Numbered from the stretch's first letter, positions 9,813 through 18,744 are shown. The stretch: DNA of 64,000 nucleotides from Rhizobium croatiense (GCF_019793465.1 NZ_JAILYJ010000022.1:1-64000); one strand, 5' to 3'. Notes: generated by a model from the sequence alone, not told the origin. Numbers and translations: made by a program.

Positions 9813-12656
9813 ATGTCATCGATCGCACCAGCATCTTCGGATATCGATACGGTTTCATTTCTCCGGCTAAACGCCAATTCCGATCCAAAGTCCGAAAATT
9901 CCACGAGCCAGGGCAAAACCACGAGCACCACGGTCAAGAAGGCATCGCCTTTTGCCTCTGACGGGACCACGACGGCAGCCCTGACGATTTTCTCCTCTAT
10001 ATCGGCGCAGACGAGCAGTCCGAAGTTCGTTTCGCTGGCCGCCACGTCGAATGGCACGTCCCGCCCTACCGCGCCGATCCAGCCGGTCATCGATCTCCTG
10101 TTCAATTCCGATTTCATGAGCGAGATCAATCAGGGCTTCATGGAAGGGCTGAAGGACAAGGACAAATCCTTCGAGAGCATCGACGTCGTCAAAAACCCTC
10201 ACAATTACACTGCCGAGCAGAAACTGATCATGTATCTCGATCTGCTTCAGACCAAGGCGACCTTCGGCCAATACAAGGACAGCCTCGGCGACAACCAGCG
10301 CGGCATCTACAACGACCAGGAGATCCTGAAGGATCTCGACAAGTCGATCGCCATCCTGGGCTCGGACCCCGACGTCAACTCGCTGATGACGGAGAAGGCG
10401 CTGAAGGCCTTCAAGCTGATCTTCTCCGGTTATCGCGTGGCGCCGGCCGATACGAACAAGGACGCTTCCGAGATCATCAACGACACGATAACGCGTGACG
10501 AGAAGATGAAGGACCTGCGTACGAAGGTCGAGGATGCCTTTGAGCGCGACATCGTCAATGGCGGCCTGCTGAATGACGGTCTCAAATCCGGCAAGGACGT
10601 CACCACCATTCTCAAGGAATATAATGCCGCCCTCGGCTTCTATTCCATGGTGCTTCCCGACGATTTCGTAAAGCAGCGCTCGGCGATTGCCGACAAGACC
10701 TATGCCGAATTCTTCGACAAGAACGTGCTGCCGACGATCTCCGATCCGACGACGGCGCTCGATGGCCTGATCCGCATGGGACTGGCCGGCAACAAGACCG
10801 AGCGGGAACTGAAGGGGCTCGGCTCCATCCTGCCGGTTGTGGATTTCGACCAGTCGCTCGGGCTCGGCGGGAGCCTGTTCCCCGATCTCAAGATCGACCT
10901 CGACGGTTTGAAAAAGGTTGCCGCTTCCGAATTCGGCAGCACCGTTCCCAACAATATCACCCACCTGTTCAACCCGACCATCCAGGCGATGGCCAACCAG
11001 TTTTACGGGTCAGACAGCCCCGAGGTGCGCGATCAGTTCAAGGCCGACGTCAAGGCGCTTCTCGGTCCGCTGCTCGACAAGGTAGGCGCCGGAGAAATCG
11101 GCATCGGCGATCTCGCCGGCAATCTGGAGCGCCTGACGTCGCGCCTGAGCGCACCCGGCGGCAAGGAGGTCTTGGGCTACCGCCATGCGGTGCAGACCGC
11201 GCTGGAAGGGCTCGTCATGGGCGCCAGCCTGGTCTCGAAGTTGCCGGCCAATGCCGAGTGGGACAAGAGCGTCTCGCCGCTGCCCTCCAGCAATCTCGCC
11301 AGCTATTCGTTCAACGACGTCATGGCGGCAATCATGATCGGCACCGGGCTGGCCGGCAAGGGCATTGCCGCCAACGGCTCAGACGGCGGGCGCTTCTTCG
11401 CCGGCAGCGGGGGCGACGCCTGGATCGCCGAGCGCATGTTCGCCACCAAGGACAATGGCTGGAGCAAGACCATCCAAAGTCTCGATCTGCCCTATATCGA
11501 CAGCGAATATCTGACATCGAGCCTCAAGGACATGGGACTTTCCATGTCAGGCCTGATGAAGACGCTGATGCCCGGCACGGATGTGATCGATCCAATCATC
11601 GTCGACGGCAAGACCGCCGAAGAGGCGATCAAGAGGATCATCGCCCCGAGCCTCGACGCGCTGGCGGAAACCCTGTTCAAGGGCAATGCCGATGCCATGG
11701 CGCAATACAAGACCAATTTCACGACGATCTTCACCGCGCTTTGGGCGACGATGCGACCGGGCGGCAGCGTCGAAACGATCAAGGCCGACCTTGCCAAGCT
11801 GATCGACAAGACCGCGACGGCGGCGCCGGCAGGGGTCGATCCTGTCAAATACAAGGCGGCGCTCTCTTCCGGCGTGATGTCGGTGCTTACCGCATCCCGC
11901 TCCATCTATGCCGGCCTCAACATGACGAGCCCGACCTGGGACAGCATCGGCATCGTGGTTCTGCACGCCCTTGGCGCTCTCGCGCACATGGGCAGTGCGC
12001 TCGGCTCGGCGATCAAAGCCTCGAATTTTTCGCTGCTGGATGGGATCAGTTCACTCGTCGGCGTTTCCGACGAGCTGGCGCGGGCGCAGCGCAGCGTGCT
12101 CTCCGCCTTTTTCAAGAATACCGGGACGACGGTTGGCGCCGTTGCCGGCGTCGCTTGGCTGCCGGTGGAATATTACCAGTTCCTGCAGGGGCTCACCAGT
12201 GGCAAGGGCGATCCGGTCGATCTCATCTTCATGGGTATCGGAACCGCGGCGGACACGGTCGGCGCGATCGAGGGCATCGCAGGCGTTGCCAATATGCTGG
12301 TGAATTCCACCTTCCTCGGGCGCACGGGCGCAACGGTAGCGCTCGTCTCCGGCGGCTTCTCGCTCGCCTTCGCGATCGCCGGCGCGGTGTCCTGGGCGGC
12401 CTGGGCGGGCTTTGCCATCTACCAGAGCATCAAGCAGGAAAAAGCCTTCCACAAGCAGACCGACATGATGAACGACATGCTTAAGCGCACTGTCAACGAC
12501 ACGGTCGGCATCTACGCCAAAACAGGTCAGCGCGTCGGCGCCAAGGGCGGCGTCGCCCCCGCGCCCCGCGACCCGGAACAGCGCGAGCTGACCCCTGAGA
12601 ACTGGGACGCGATCATCGCCGATATCGAGAAGCGCCGCGGTACGGCGGTGGGCTGA
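9813..12656 (+). CDS. large NolX/HrpF/HrpK-like T3SS-secreted protein 2 (putative translocator)
   Basis: A 947-residue protein starting at the ATG at 9813 behind AAAGGGAAC. The first ~90 residues are Ser/Thr-rich and polar, like a type III secretion signal. A helical module follows (YTAEQKLIMYLDLLQTKATF onward) that corresponds to the module placed after the repeat block in protein 1. Then comes the shared ~223-residue block (10883-11552), then a C-terminal part with hydrophobic segments (TTVGAVAGVAW, LAFAIAGAVSWAAWAGFAIY) and a polar tail. Paralogue of the preceding gene with modules in a different order. Role inferred: pore-forming or translocon component secreted by the adjacent T3SS. Confidence 0.6.
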   Translation: MSSIAPASSDIDTVSFLRLNANSDPKSENSTSQGKTTSTTVKKASPFASDGTTTAALTIFSSISAQTSSPKFVSLAATSNGTSRPTAPIQPVIDLLFNSDFMSEINQGFMEGLKDKDKSFESIDVVKNPHNYTAEQKLIMYLDLLQTKATFGQYKDSLGDNQRGIYNDQEILKDLDKSIAILGSDPDVNSLMTEKALKAFKLIFSGYRVAPADTNKDASEIINDTITRDEKMKDLRTKVEDAFERDIVNGGLLNDGLKSGKDVTTILKEYNAALGFYSMVLPDDFVKQRSAIADKTYAEFFDKNVLPTISDPTTALDGLIRMGLAGNKTERELKGLGSILPVVDFDQSLGLGGSLFPDLKIDLDGLKKVAASEFGSTVPNNITHLFNPTIQAMANQFYGSDSPEVRDQFKADVKALLGPLLDKVGAGEIGIGDLAGNLERLTSRLSAPGGKEVLGYRHAVQTALEGLVMGASLVSKLPANAEWDKSVSPLPSSNLASYSFNDVMAAIMIGTGLAGKGIAANGSDGGRFFAGSGGDAWIAERMFATKDNGWSKTIQSLDLPYIDSEYLTSSLKDMGLSMSGLMKTLMPGTDVIDPIIVDGKTAEEAIKRIIAPSLDALAETLFKGNADAMAQYKTNFTTIFTALWATMRPGGSVETIKADLAKLIDKTATAAPAGVDPVKYKAALSSGVMSVLTASRSIYAGLNMTSPTWDSIGIVVLHALGALAHMGSALGSAIKASNFSLLDGISSLVGVSDELARAQRSVLSAFFKNTGTTVGAVAGVAWLPVEYYQFLQGLTSGKGDPVDLIFMGIGTAADTVGAIEGIAGVANMLVNSTFLGRTGATVALVSGGFSLAFAIAGAVSWAAWAGFAIYQSIKQEKAFHKQTDMMNDMLKRTVNDTVGIYAKTGQRVGAKGGVAPAPRDPEQRELTPENWDAIIADIEKRRGTAVG
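10883..11552 (+). repeat. 670-bp direct repeat, copy 2 (within NolX-like gene 2)
   Basis: Second copy of the block at 7243-7912. Homologous recombination between the two copies would remove 3640 bp and fuse the N-terminal part of protein 1 to the C-terminal part of protein 2 in frame, since the offset leaves the reading phase of the block unchanged. Confidence 0.9.
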
Positions 12657-12693
12657 TCCGGGACGCTTTCGCAACACCAAATATCTGGGTACT

Positions 12694-12730
12694 CACAGGC
12701 CCGGTTGGCGTAGAGGCGGTCGGGCCTGTG
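12694..12730 (+). terminator. hairpin after the second NolX-like gene
   Basis: A perfect 10-bp inverted repeat, CACAGGCCCG (12694-12703) and CGGGCCTGTG (12721-12730), with a 17-base loop, 40 bases after the stop. It is followed by AATATTTGAT rather than a strong T-run, so it may terminate weakly or protect the mRNA 3' end. Confidence 0.6.
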
Positions 12731-12863
12731 AATATTTGATAGCAATAAATTTAAGTATGAATTTCATGCGCAATCTGGATATCTGCTGCGCTTTATGGAT
12801 AAAAACGTTCAATTTTAATATAAAGGTCGAGAAAGTTGTCAAAGCGATTGTAATTTCCGAAAA

Positions 12864-12878
12864 TTAACCATCGGTTAA
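12864..12878 (+). promoter_or_regulatory. CtrA-like box (TTAA-N7-TTAA) before the main T3SS operon
   Basis: TTAACCATCGGTTAA is both a full TTAA-N7-TTAA match to the alphaproteobacterial CtrA box and a perfect 6-bp-arm palindrome. It sits 81 bases before the first gene of the long T3SS operon, in an AT-rich stretch (12730-12940) unlike the GC-rich surroundings. The same spacing is seen before the pilin-candidate gene and before the last chemoreceptor. Function is inference; in AT-rich DNA chance matches occur. Confidence 0.4.
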
Positions 12879-12959
12879 GTTTAAACAATTGACCGGCCGT
12901 TTTTTTATCCATATCAAATCATGCATTCATTTTGATAACTCCTTGATGGAAGTGCTCAT

Positions 12960-13217
12960 ATGGCCGTAGATGCAGTGAATTCCGACCTGAACCTGGCGCC
13001 TGCAAACCCTGTCTCGGTGGAGCTGACGACTGATAAGACAGATTCCAAGGACACCACCGGCAGCACGACGAAAAAGGTCGATCCGAACAGCGAGAGCGAG
13101 ATACTCTCCGCTGCCGTGGACGCGTTTCTGCCAGGCATGATTTCCAACACCCTGATGCTGAACAATTCGCTTTTCAATTTCGCCAAGGAGGCGATCGACG
13201 AAGGCAGCGACGAGTAG
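12960..13217 (+). CDS. 85-residue first gene of the T3SS operon, unknown
   Basis: Small acidic protein with a polar Thr/Ser/Asp-rich first half and a more hydrophobic helical second half (ILSAAVDAFLPGMISNTLMLNNSLFNFA), ending in an acidic tail. A Shine-Dalgarno-like GGAAGTG precedes the ATG. Its position immediately before the inner-rod and ring genes, and its size, would suit a small secreted structural protein, pilin-like protein or chaperone, but I do not recognise the family. The 52-residue protein encoded at 24713-24871 is the better pilin candidate. Confidence 0.6.
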   Translation: MAVDAVNSDLNLAPANPVSVELTTDKTDSKDTTGSTTKKVDPNSESEILSAAVDAFLPGMISNTLMLNNSLFNFAKEAIDEGSDE

Positions 13218-13267
13218 CGTTCCCGTTCATCGTTTGCAGTTGACGTGTACCGAGTTGAGGAATTGCA

Positions 13268-13744
13268 ATGAGCGGAGAAGAACTTACCGGCCGCGCCTTT
13301 ACGCCGCCCGTTGATGGCGTATCGACAGGCAATGTGCTGAAGACCTCGGAGATCGTGGCGGAGCGGATCGGGCTGCAGCCGGCGGATTTCGCCGGCCTTC
13401 GGCCAACCGAACTCACCTCCATTCCCAACATCCAGGGCCGCAAGATCGCGCCTGAGTCCGACGCCGTCCCGCCCTCCTATTCACCGGAAGGCAATACCAG
13501 GCCCTCCAGCATTCTCGACCGGCTGTCGGCATTCTTCATGCCGGTGGCCGGGAACGGCCAGCCGGAGACGCCGCTGGTGCGATTTGCCGCGGACAAGGAT
13601 CACAGCGGCCCGAAGATCGAAGACATCACGACATCGATCGACCGGCTGGAGAAATCACAGCAATTCGCGACCGGCACGACGCTGCTGTCGTCACTCACCC
13701 AGTCGGTGATGTCGTCGTCCAAACGGCTGACGCAGGGCCAGTGA
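13268..13744 (+). CDS. nolB: NolB-like / SctI-type inner-rod candidate
   Basis: A 158-residue protein placed directly before rhcJ, as nolB is in other rhizobial T3SS clusters, and close to NolB in size. The C-terminal segment (TTLLSSLTQSVMSSSKRLTQGQ region) has the short Ser/Gln-rich amphipathic helix expected of SctI inner-rod proteins, which polymerise at the base of the needle. The start at 13268 is behind GAGGA. The stop overlaps the GTG start of rhcJ. Assignment rests on position, length and the C-terminal pattern, not on a strong motif. Confidence 0.55.
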   Translation: MSGEELTGRAFTPPVDGVSTGNVLKTSEIVAERIGLQPADFAGLRPTELTSIPNIQGRKIAPESDAVPPSYSPEGNTRPSSILDRLSAFFMPVAGNGQPETPLVRFAADKDHSGPKIEDITTSIDRLEKSQQFATGTTLLSSLTQSVMSSSKRLTQGQ

Positions 13745-14571
13745 ATATCATGATCACATCGGCCCTTGCGAGATCACCGATCACTTCGCCCGCGCGCAAA
13801 GTCCTTCCGAAGGCCGCCATGCTCGCTTTCTGCCTGTTCCTCGCCGCCTGCAGCCAGGACGTGCTGACGGGACTCGATCAGCGCGATGCGCTGGATGCTC
13901 AGGTCCTGCTCGAACGCGCCGGCATCTCCGTCACCATGAGGAGCGAAAAGGGCGGGACCTATGCGATCGCCGCTGAATCAGCCGATCATGCCCGGGCGAT
14001 CGAGTTGCTGGCGGGCGCCGGTCTGCCGCGTCAGTCGTTCGGAAATGTCGCCGAACTCTTTCCCGGCAACGGCTTCCTTGTGACGCCTTACGAACAAAAA
14101 GCCCGGATGAGCTACGCCATCGAGCAGCAGCTTGCCGAAACGCTTTCGGGGCTTGACGGCGTGGCGACGGCGCGCGTCCATGTGGTGCTGCCGGAGGAAA
14201 ACGGCCGCGGGCTCATCAAGGAAAAGGCGAAGGCGGCGGCCGTGTTGCAATATCGCCCCGGCGCCAATCTCAACGAGATCGACATGAAAAGCCGGTCCGT
14301 TCTGGTCAACAGCATCCGTGATCTCTCTTACGAAGATGTCTCGGTGGTGGTCAGCCCCTGGTCGGAGGTCGGCGCGCCGGCGGCCCCGCCGGCAACGGCA
14401 GCATCGGCCCCGGCGGCAACCGTGACGCCGGCACCCGCCGCAGCGCCATTCTCGATGGTGCAAAGCGCTCTCTCGGCTTTCAAGGCCCCCAATCTGGCCG
14501 TGATCGGCGCAATTATCCTCGCCATCGGGGCATGCCTGCTGCTGCTGTTGCCGCAGCGGAAGGAGCGCTGA
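13741..14571 (+). CDS. rhcJ: T3SS inner-membrane-ring lipoprotein RhcJ (SctJ, NolT)
   Basis: Forms the periplasmic ring of the basal body. The N-terminal signal carries a lipobox FLAAC, lipidated Cys at residue 34 if the ATG at 13750 is used (37 from the overlapping GTG at 13741). The YscJ/FliF domain is clear: QVLLERAGISVTMRSEKGG, ELFPGNGFLVTPYEQKARMSYAIEQQLAETLS, VATARVHVVLPEE. A Pro/Ala linker leads to a C-terminal membrane helix (LAVIGAIILAIGACLLLLL). Translationally coupled to the preceding gene through GTGA. Confidence 0.93.
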   Translation: MNIMITSALARSPITSPARKVLPKAAMLAFCLFLAACSQDVLTGLDQRDALDAQVLLERAGISVTMRSEKGGTYAIAAESADHARAIELLAGAGLPRQSFGNVAELFPGNGFLVTPYEQKARMSYAIEQQLAETLSGLDGVATARVHVVLPEENGRGLIKEKAKAAAVLQYRPGANLNEIDMKSRSVLVNSIRDLSYEDVSVVVSPWSEVGAPAAPPATAASAPAATVTPAPAAAPFSMVQSALSAFKAPNLAVIGAIILAIGACLLLLLPQRKER

Positions 14572-14573
14572 GC

Positions 14574-15203
14574 ATGCGCACGCCGCGTTCGGACGGCGAG
14601 GCGATCTCGGATGCGGCGAGGATCCGCAGGGCAGCGCTGCTTTCCGCGGATATGCTGACGGCCGCCCGATGGGATGGGACCGCGCCGCTCCTTGCCGATG
14701 GGTCTACCCTGTCGCGGCGGCTGCACCGGCGGCTTTTCACGGAGATCGCAGAAGCCCATGGCGACCCCGCCACATTTGCCGACGGCGCCCGCCGCCTGAT
14801 TTCCATGGACGCGGACGGACTCTCAAAGGCCGCGTTCCGGGCGGGCTTCGCCTATCATCTCGCAGCCTTCTGCCCCGCGGTCGATCGCCCGACCCTTGCG
14901 AGGCTCAGGGCCGCCTACGGCGAGGAAGCGGTCGCATTCGCCCTCGGCCACATCAATCTTTCCACGGCAACGCCGCCGCTTGATCTGTTGAGCGAGCAGG
15001 CAAGGCATGTCGTCGAGGCCGATGGCTGGTCGATGCTGACGCTTCTGGCAGACGAATATCGGATCTCTGCGGCATGGCGGTGGGCGGGCTGGCGCGACAT
15101 GGCCGAAAACGGCTCGGCTTCCCTGTTGAAGAGCCCGGCGCTCGTTCTGGCGACGGCCGCCGTCGACGAGGTCGCCTCCACACAGGAAGGCGCCGGACGA
15201 TGA
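14574..15203 (+). CDS. nolU: T3SS sorting-platform protein NolU (SctK-like)
   Basis: The 209-residue product lies between rhcJ and nolV, the standard place of nolU. In other systems SctK links the inner ring to the cytoplasmic SctQ/L/N platform. Start chosen at the ATG at 14574, three bases after the rhcJ stop, with AAGGAG in the end of rhcJ; an in-frame upstream start at 14532 would overlap rhcJ needlessly. Low sequence conservation is normal for SctK, so the call leans on position and length. Its stop overlaps the nolV start (ATGA). Confidence 0.75.
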   Translation: MRTPRSDGEAISDAARIRRAALLSADMLTAARWDGTAPLLADGSTLSRRLHRRLFTEIAEAHGDPATFADGARRLISMDADGLSKAAFRAGFAYHLAAFCPAVDRPTLARLRAAYGEEAVAFALGHINLSTATPPLDLLSEQARHVVEADGWSMLTLLADEYRISAAWRWAGWRDMAENGSASLLKSPALVLATAAVDEVASTQEGAGR

Positions 15204-15763
15204 GCTCGGGATTTGCACGCCACGACCGCATCATTCCGGCGGAAAACTTCGGCCAGATCAGGGAGGCGGCGCAAATTCTGGCGGCTGCCCGCCAGGACGC
15301 CGCCCAATCCCAGGCCACACTTGCAGCCGCCAGCGAGCAGGCCGCCCAAAACGGCTATCGCGACGGGTTCGAACAGGGCGTTCGTGATGCCGCCGCACGG
15401 CTTGCCGCCTCGCTCGGAAAAGCCGAACAGGAGATTGCCAATCTCGACAGCTGGGTCGAGGCGGTGGTTCTGAAATCGGTCGGATTGATCCTCGGATCGA
15501 TGGAGGCCGACGAACGCACCAGGCGATTGGTCCGCCACGCCATATCCCAGACCGCAGAGGCCCAGGAGATCGCCCTCCATGTCGCCCCCGAGGATGCCGC
15601 CATGATCGCCCAGGCAATTGCGGATATCGATCATCGCATCACTATCGAAACGGATCCGCTGATGTCTGCCGGCGAGATCGTCCTGGAGACATCGGCGGGA
15701 CGAAGCCAGATCGGCTTGAAAGACCAGCTCGCCACCGTGATCGAGGCCCTCGTCCATGGCTGA
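15200..15763 (+). CDS. nolV: T3SS ATPase stator NolV (SctL)
   Basis: A 187-residue SctL/FliH-type protein that tethers and regulates the RhcN ATPase. A predicted Ala/Gln-rich coiled-coil N-terminal half (AQILAAARQDAAQSQATLAAASEQ) is followed by the conserved GY-DGFEQG segment and a C-terminal domain ending in a TSAGRSQIGLKDQLATV region typical of the family. The ATG at 15200 overlaps the nolU stop by 4 bases, and its end overlaps rhcN by 8. Confidence 0.88.
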   Translation: MSSGFARHDRIIPAENFGQIREAAQILAAARQDAAQSQATLAAASEQAAQNGYRDGFEQGVRDAAARLAASLGKAEQEIANLDSWVEAVVLKSVGLILGSMEADERTRRLVRHAISQTAEAQEIALHVAPEDAAMIAQAIADIDHRITIETDPLMSAGEIVLETSAGRSQIGLKDQLATVIEALVHG

Positions 15764-17075
15764 CGCATTGCTTCGCATGGAGCGGACGCTCGAACAGACG
15801 GACGTGCGGCGGCAGAGCGGCCGCGTGACGAGTGTTTCGGGCCTGCTGGTGCGGGCGCTCATCCCCTCGGTTCGGATCGGCGAGCTCTGCGAACTGCATG
15901 AGCCGGGCAGGGGCCGCATCGGCCTCGCCGATGTCGTCGGTATCGACGGCGAGACGGCACTTCTCTCGCTTCACGGCGAAACCCGCGGCATCTCCCAGCG
16001 CACGGAAATCGTCCCGACCGGCCGGGAGCCGGCGATCTCTGTCGGCAACTTCCTGCTCGGCGCGGTCGTCGATGCGCACGGCAACGTCCTGCGTCCCTCC
16101 GCCAATCCGGCCGGCGATGACGCGCGTTTCCTGCAGCCGCTCTACGGCCAGCCGGTCAACCCCTTGTCGCGCCGTCCCATCCGCCAGCCGTTCACCTCGG
16201 GGATTGCCGCCCTGGACGGATTGCTGACCTGCGGGCAGGGCCAGCGCATCGGTATTTTCGGCGCGCCCGGCGCCGGCAAGTCGACGTTGGTGTCCCAGAT
16301 CGTCGCCAACAACAAGGCCGATGTGATCGTCTGCGCGCTGGTGGGGGAACGCGGACGCGAGGTCGGCGAATTCGTTGCCGACAACATGCCGGAAGGCGTT
16401 GCCTCGAATGTGGCGCTGGTTCTGGCGACATCGGATCGCCCGGCGCTGGAGCGGTTCAAGGCGGTGATGACGGCAACGGCGATCGCCGAATATTTTCGCG
16501 AGCAGGGAAAACATGTGCTGCTCGTCATCGACAGCGTCACCCGCATGGCCCGCGCCTTGCGCGAAGTCGGGCTTGCTGCCGGCGAACCGCCGGTGCGGCG
16601 CGGCTTTCCGCCTTCCGTATTCGCCGTCTTGCCGCAGATCTTCGAGCGCGCCGGCAACAGCGCAAACGGCACGATGACGGCTTTCTATACGGTCCTCGTC
16701 GAAGGCGAAGAGCAGGACGATCCGATCGCCGAAGAAACCAGGTCGCTGCTGGACGGCCATATCGTGCTCTCTGACAAGATTGCCAGGGCGGGCAATTTTC
16801 CGGCGATCGATGTGCTGGCCAGCCGAAGCCGGACGATGAGCGCGGTGGTGAGCGAGAGCCATCGCCAGGCAGCCGACAGGCTGCGCGCCCTGCTGGCCCT
16901 CTATGACGAGGTGGAACTGCTGATCCGCGTCGGCGAATATCGCCAGGGGCGCGATGCCGCCGTCGACGAGGCCGTCGCCAAACACGGGCTCATCCAGCGC
17001 TTCCTGTTTGACGGCCAGGGCAAGCCGCAGCCGTTCGGCGCGATCGTCGAAGCGCTCGAGGAGCTTGTCCGATGA
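15756..17075 (+). CDS. rhcN: T3SS ATPase RhcN (SctN)
   Basis: Hexameric export ATPase that strips chaperones and unfolds substrates at the cytoplasmic gate. Walker A GAPGAGKST at residues 169-177, the VGERGREVGEF block and Walker B HVLLVIDSVTRMA are intact, as is the C-terminal LLIRVGEYRQGRD segment. At 439 residues it matches the usual length. It overlaps its neighbours on both sides, consistent with one tightly coupled operon. Confidence 0.97.
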   Translation: MADALLRMERTLEQTDVRRQSGRVTSVSGLLVRALIPSVRIGELCELHEPGRGRIGLADVVGIDGETALLSLHGETRGISQRTEIVPTGREPAISVGNFLLGAVVDAHGNVLRPSANPAGDDARFLQPLYGQPVNPLSRRPIRQPFTSGIAALDGLLTCGQGQRIGIFGAPGAGKSTLVSQIVANNKADVIVCALVGERGREVGEFVADNMPEGVASNVALVLATSDRPALERFKAVMTATAIAEYFREQGKHVLLVIDSVTRMARALREVGLAAGEPPVRRGFPPSVFAVLPQIFERAGNSANGTMTAFYTVLVEGEEQDDPIAEETRSLLDGHIVLSDKIARAGNFPAIDVLASRSRTMSAVVSESHRQAADRLRALLALYDEVELLIRVGEYRQGRDAAVDEAVAKHGLIQRFLFDGQGKPQPFGAIVEALEELVR

Positions 17076-18091
17076 ATATCGCCGCGCCCGCATGGCCCGA
17101 CTCATCGATGGCCGGGAGCTTCTTTTCCCGTTCCGGCACGACGATGCGCGCCGCCTGGCAAATTCCGGTCCGGGAGCAGACGCTTTCCGTTCGCCCGCTG
17201 TCCCCCGATATCGCGGCCACGCGGATCGCCGATCCTGTCGGCATTCTCTGCCGCGTCGGCGAGCAGGATCAGATGCTGATTGCTTCGGCCGGAGCATTGC
17301 GGCTGCTGGCCGAAAGGCTGGAACCGCTGCTGCTCTGGGAAAAACTGTCACCGCATGAAAAGGCGGCGGTGGTGGAACATCAGTTCGCCGAGGCCTTCGA
17401 GGCAATCGAGAACAAGATCGGCATCGGCCTTTCGCTGCTGGAGATCGGCGCGCAGCCGGAGCCGGATTTTAGCGGCAATTTCGGCTTCGAAATCGGCTGG
17501 AGCGGCATGAGCCTGCCCTTGAGCGGCCGTTTCGATGAAACCTTCCTTGCCGGCCTCGTCGGCTGGGCAAGCCGCCTACCGCGCCGCACGCTCAATGCCC
17601 TGACGACGGCGGTCAACATCCGGCGCGGTTATGCCGTGCTGTCGGTCGGTCAGATCAAATCCCTGCGATTGGGGGACGGCATCGTCATCGATGGGGGGGC
17701 ACCGGAGACCGTGGTCGCGATCACGGGTGAACGTTACCTTGCAACCTGCATGCGCTCGGACAAAGGCGCGGTCCTCACCGAGCCGCTCCTGTCGACGCCA
17801 ACCGGACCAATGAGGCATTTCATGACGAATGACACCGTCGATCAGCAATTGCAGGGCGAGCCGCGTCCGTCGCCTGTCGACAGCATCCCGATCAAGCTGG
17901 TCTTCGATGCCGGACGGCTGGAGTTGCCGCTGCGCACACTCGAGACGATCGGCGAGGGCTATGTGTTCAACCTCGACAGGCCATTGTCGGACGCCGTCGA
18001 TATCATCGCCCAGGGCCGCATTATCGGACGGGGCGAAATCATTTCCGTGGATGGGTTGAGCGCCGTTCGCGTCACGGCGCTGCACGACTGA
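17072..18091 (+). CDS. rhcQ: T3SS cytoplasmic-ring protein RhcQ (SctQ)
   Basis: A 339-residue C-ring/sorting-platform protein. The C-terminal ~75 residues form the SpoA (surface presentation of antigens) domain: IPIKLVFDAGRLELPLRTLETIGEGYVF followed by VDIIAQGRIIGRGEIISVDG. The N-terminal two thirds are poorly conserved, as usual. An in-frame internal ATG at 17822 with TGAGG upstream could give a separate ~89-residue SpoA-only product, as known for several SctQ proteins. The start overlaps rhcN by 4 bases. Confidence 0.92.
   Translation: MNIAAPAWPDSSMAGSFFSRSGTTMRAAWQIPVREQTLSVRPLSPDIAATRIADPVGILCRVGEQDQMLIASAGALRLLAERLEPLLLWEKLSPHEKAAVVEHQFAEAFEAIENKIGIGLSLLEIGAQPEPDFSGNFGFEIGWSGMSLPLSGRFDETFLAGLVGWASRLPRRTLNALTTAVNIRRGYAVLSVGQIKSLRLGDGIVIDGGAPETVVAITGERYLATCMRSDKGAVLTEPLLSTPTGPMRHFMTNDTVDQQLQGEPRPSPVDSIPIKLVFDAGRLELPLRTLETIGEGYVFNLDRPLSDAVDIIAQGRIIGRGEIISVDGLSAVRVTALHD
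17811..17824 (+). promoter_or_regulatory. possible internal translation start for a short RhcQ form
   Basis: TGAGG at 17811-17815 lies 6 bases before an in-frame ATG at 17822-17824 (codon 251 of rhcQ). The resulting ~89-residue protein would contain just the SpoA domain, close in size to the internally translated YscQ-C of Yersinia. Inference from sequence layout. Confidence 0.4.
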
Positions 18092-18744
18092 TGGAACAGA
18101 GCTTTCCTCTTGCCCAGAGCCTCGCGGCAATGGCGGCGATCTCGATGCTGCCGGTCATTGCCGTGATCGCAACCTCCTTCACCAAGATTTCAGTCGTCCT
18201 GCTGATCGTGCGCAATGCGATCGGCATCCAGCAGACGCCGCCGAATCTCCTGGTCTTTGCGATTGCCATCGTGCTCTCGGCCTTCGTGATGAACCCGGTG
18301 CTGCAAAACAGCTGGCAATTGCTGCTCGCCCATAGCGGCGATTTCGGCACGGTCAGTGGCATGGCGGACGGCATGATCAAAGTGGCAGCGCCGCTGAAGG
18401 ATTTCATGCTGAAATTTTCCGACGCCGAGGTGCGCGACTTTTTCGTGCAGGCGTCGCAGAAGATCTGGGCAAACGCGCCGGCAACCCCCATTGCCTCCGA
18501 CGATATCACCGTGCTGACGCCAAGCTTCCTCGTTTCGGAACTGACGCGGGCCTTTGAAATCGGATTTCTGATTTATCTGCCCTTCCTGATGATCGACTTC
18601 GCCGTCTCCGCCATTCTGGTGGCGCTCGGCATGCAGATGATGTCCCCGACCGTGGTGTCGACACCGCTGAAGCTGCTGCTGTTCGTCTCGATCGACGGCT
18701 GGCGGCGATTGCTGGAAGGTCTGGTGCTGTCCTATGCGCAGTGA
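18091..18744 (+). CDS. rhcR: T3SS export-gate protein RhcR (SctR)
   Basis: Core membrane protein of the export gate (FliP/SctR family), 217 residues with about four hydrophobic segments. Diagnostic blocks are visible: TSFTKISVVLLIVRNAIGIQQTPPN near residue 30 and FLPFLMIDFAVSAILVALGMQMMSP (within YLPFLMIDF...) near residue 170, then TPLKLLLFVSIDGW. The start overlaps the rhcQ stop by one base. Confidence 0.97.
   Translation: MEQSFPLAQSLAAMAAISMLPVIAVIATSFTKISVVLLIVRNAIGIQQTPPNLLVFAIAIVLSAFVMNPVLQNSWQLLLAHSGDFGTVSGMADGMIKVAAPLKDFMLKFSDAEVRDFFVQASQKIWANAPATPIASDDITVLTPSFLVSELTRAFEIGFLIYLPFLMIDFAVSAILVALGMQMMSPTVVSTPLKLLLFVSIDGWRRLLEGLVLSYAQ

Noticed and set aside
15642..17405. 587-codon minus-strand frame opposite rhcN
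   Set aside because: Antisense to the ATPase gene, with no recognisable domain.
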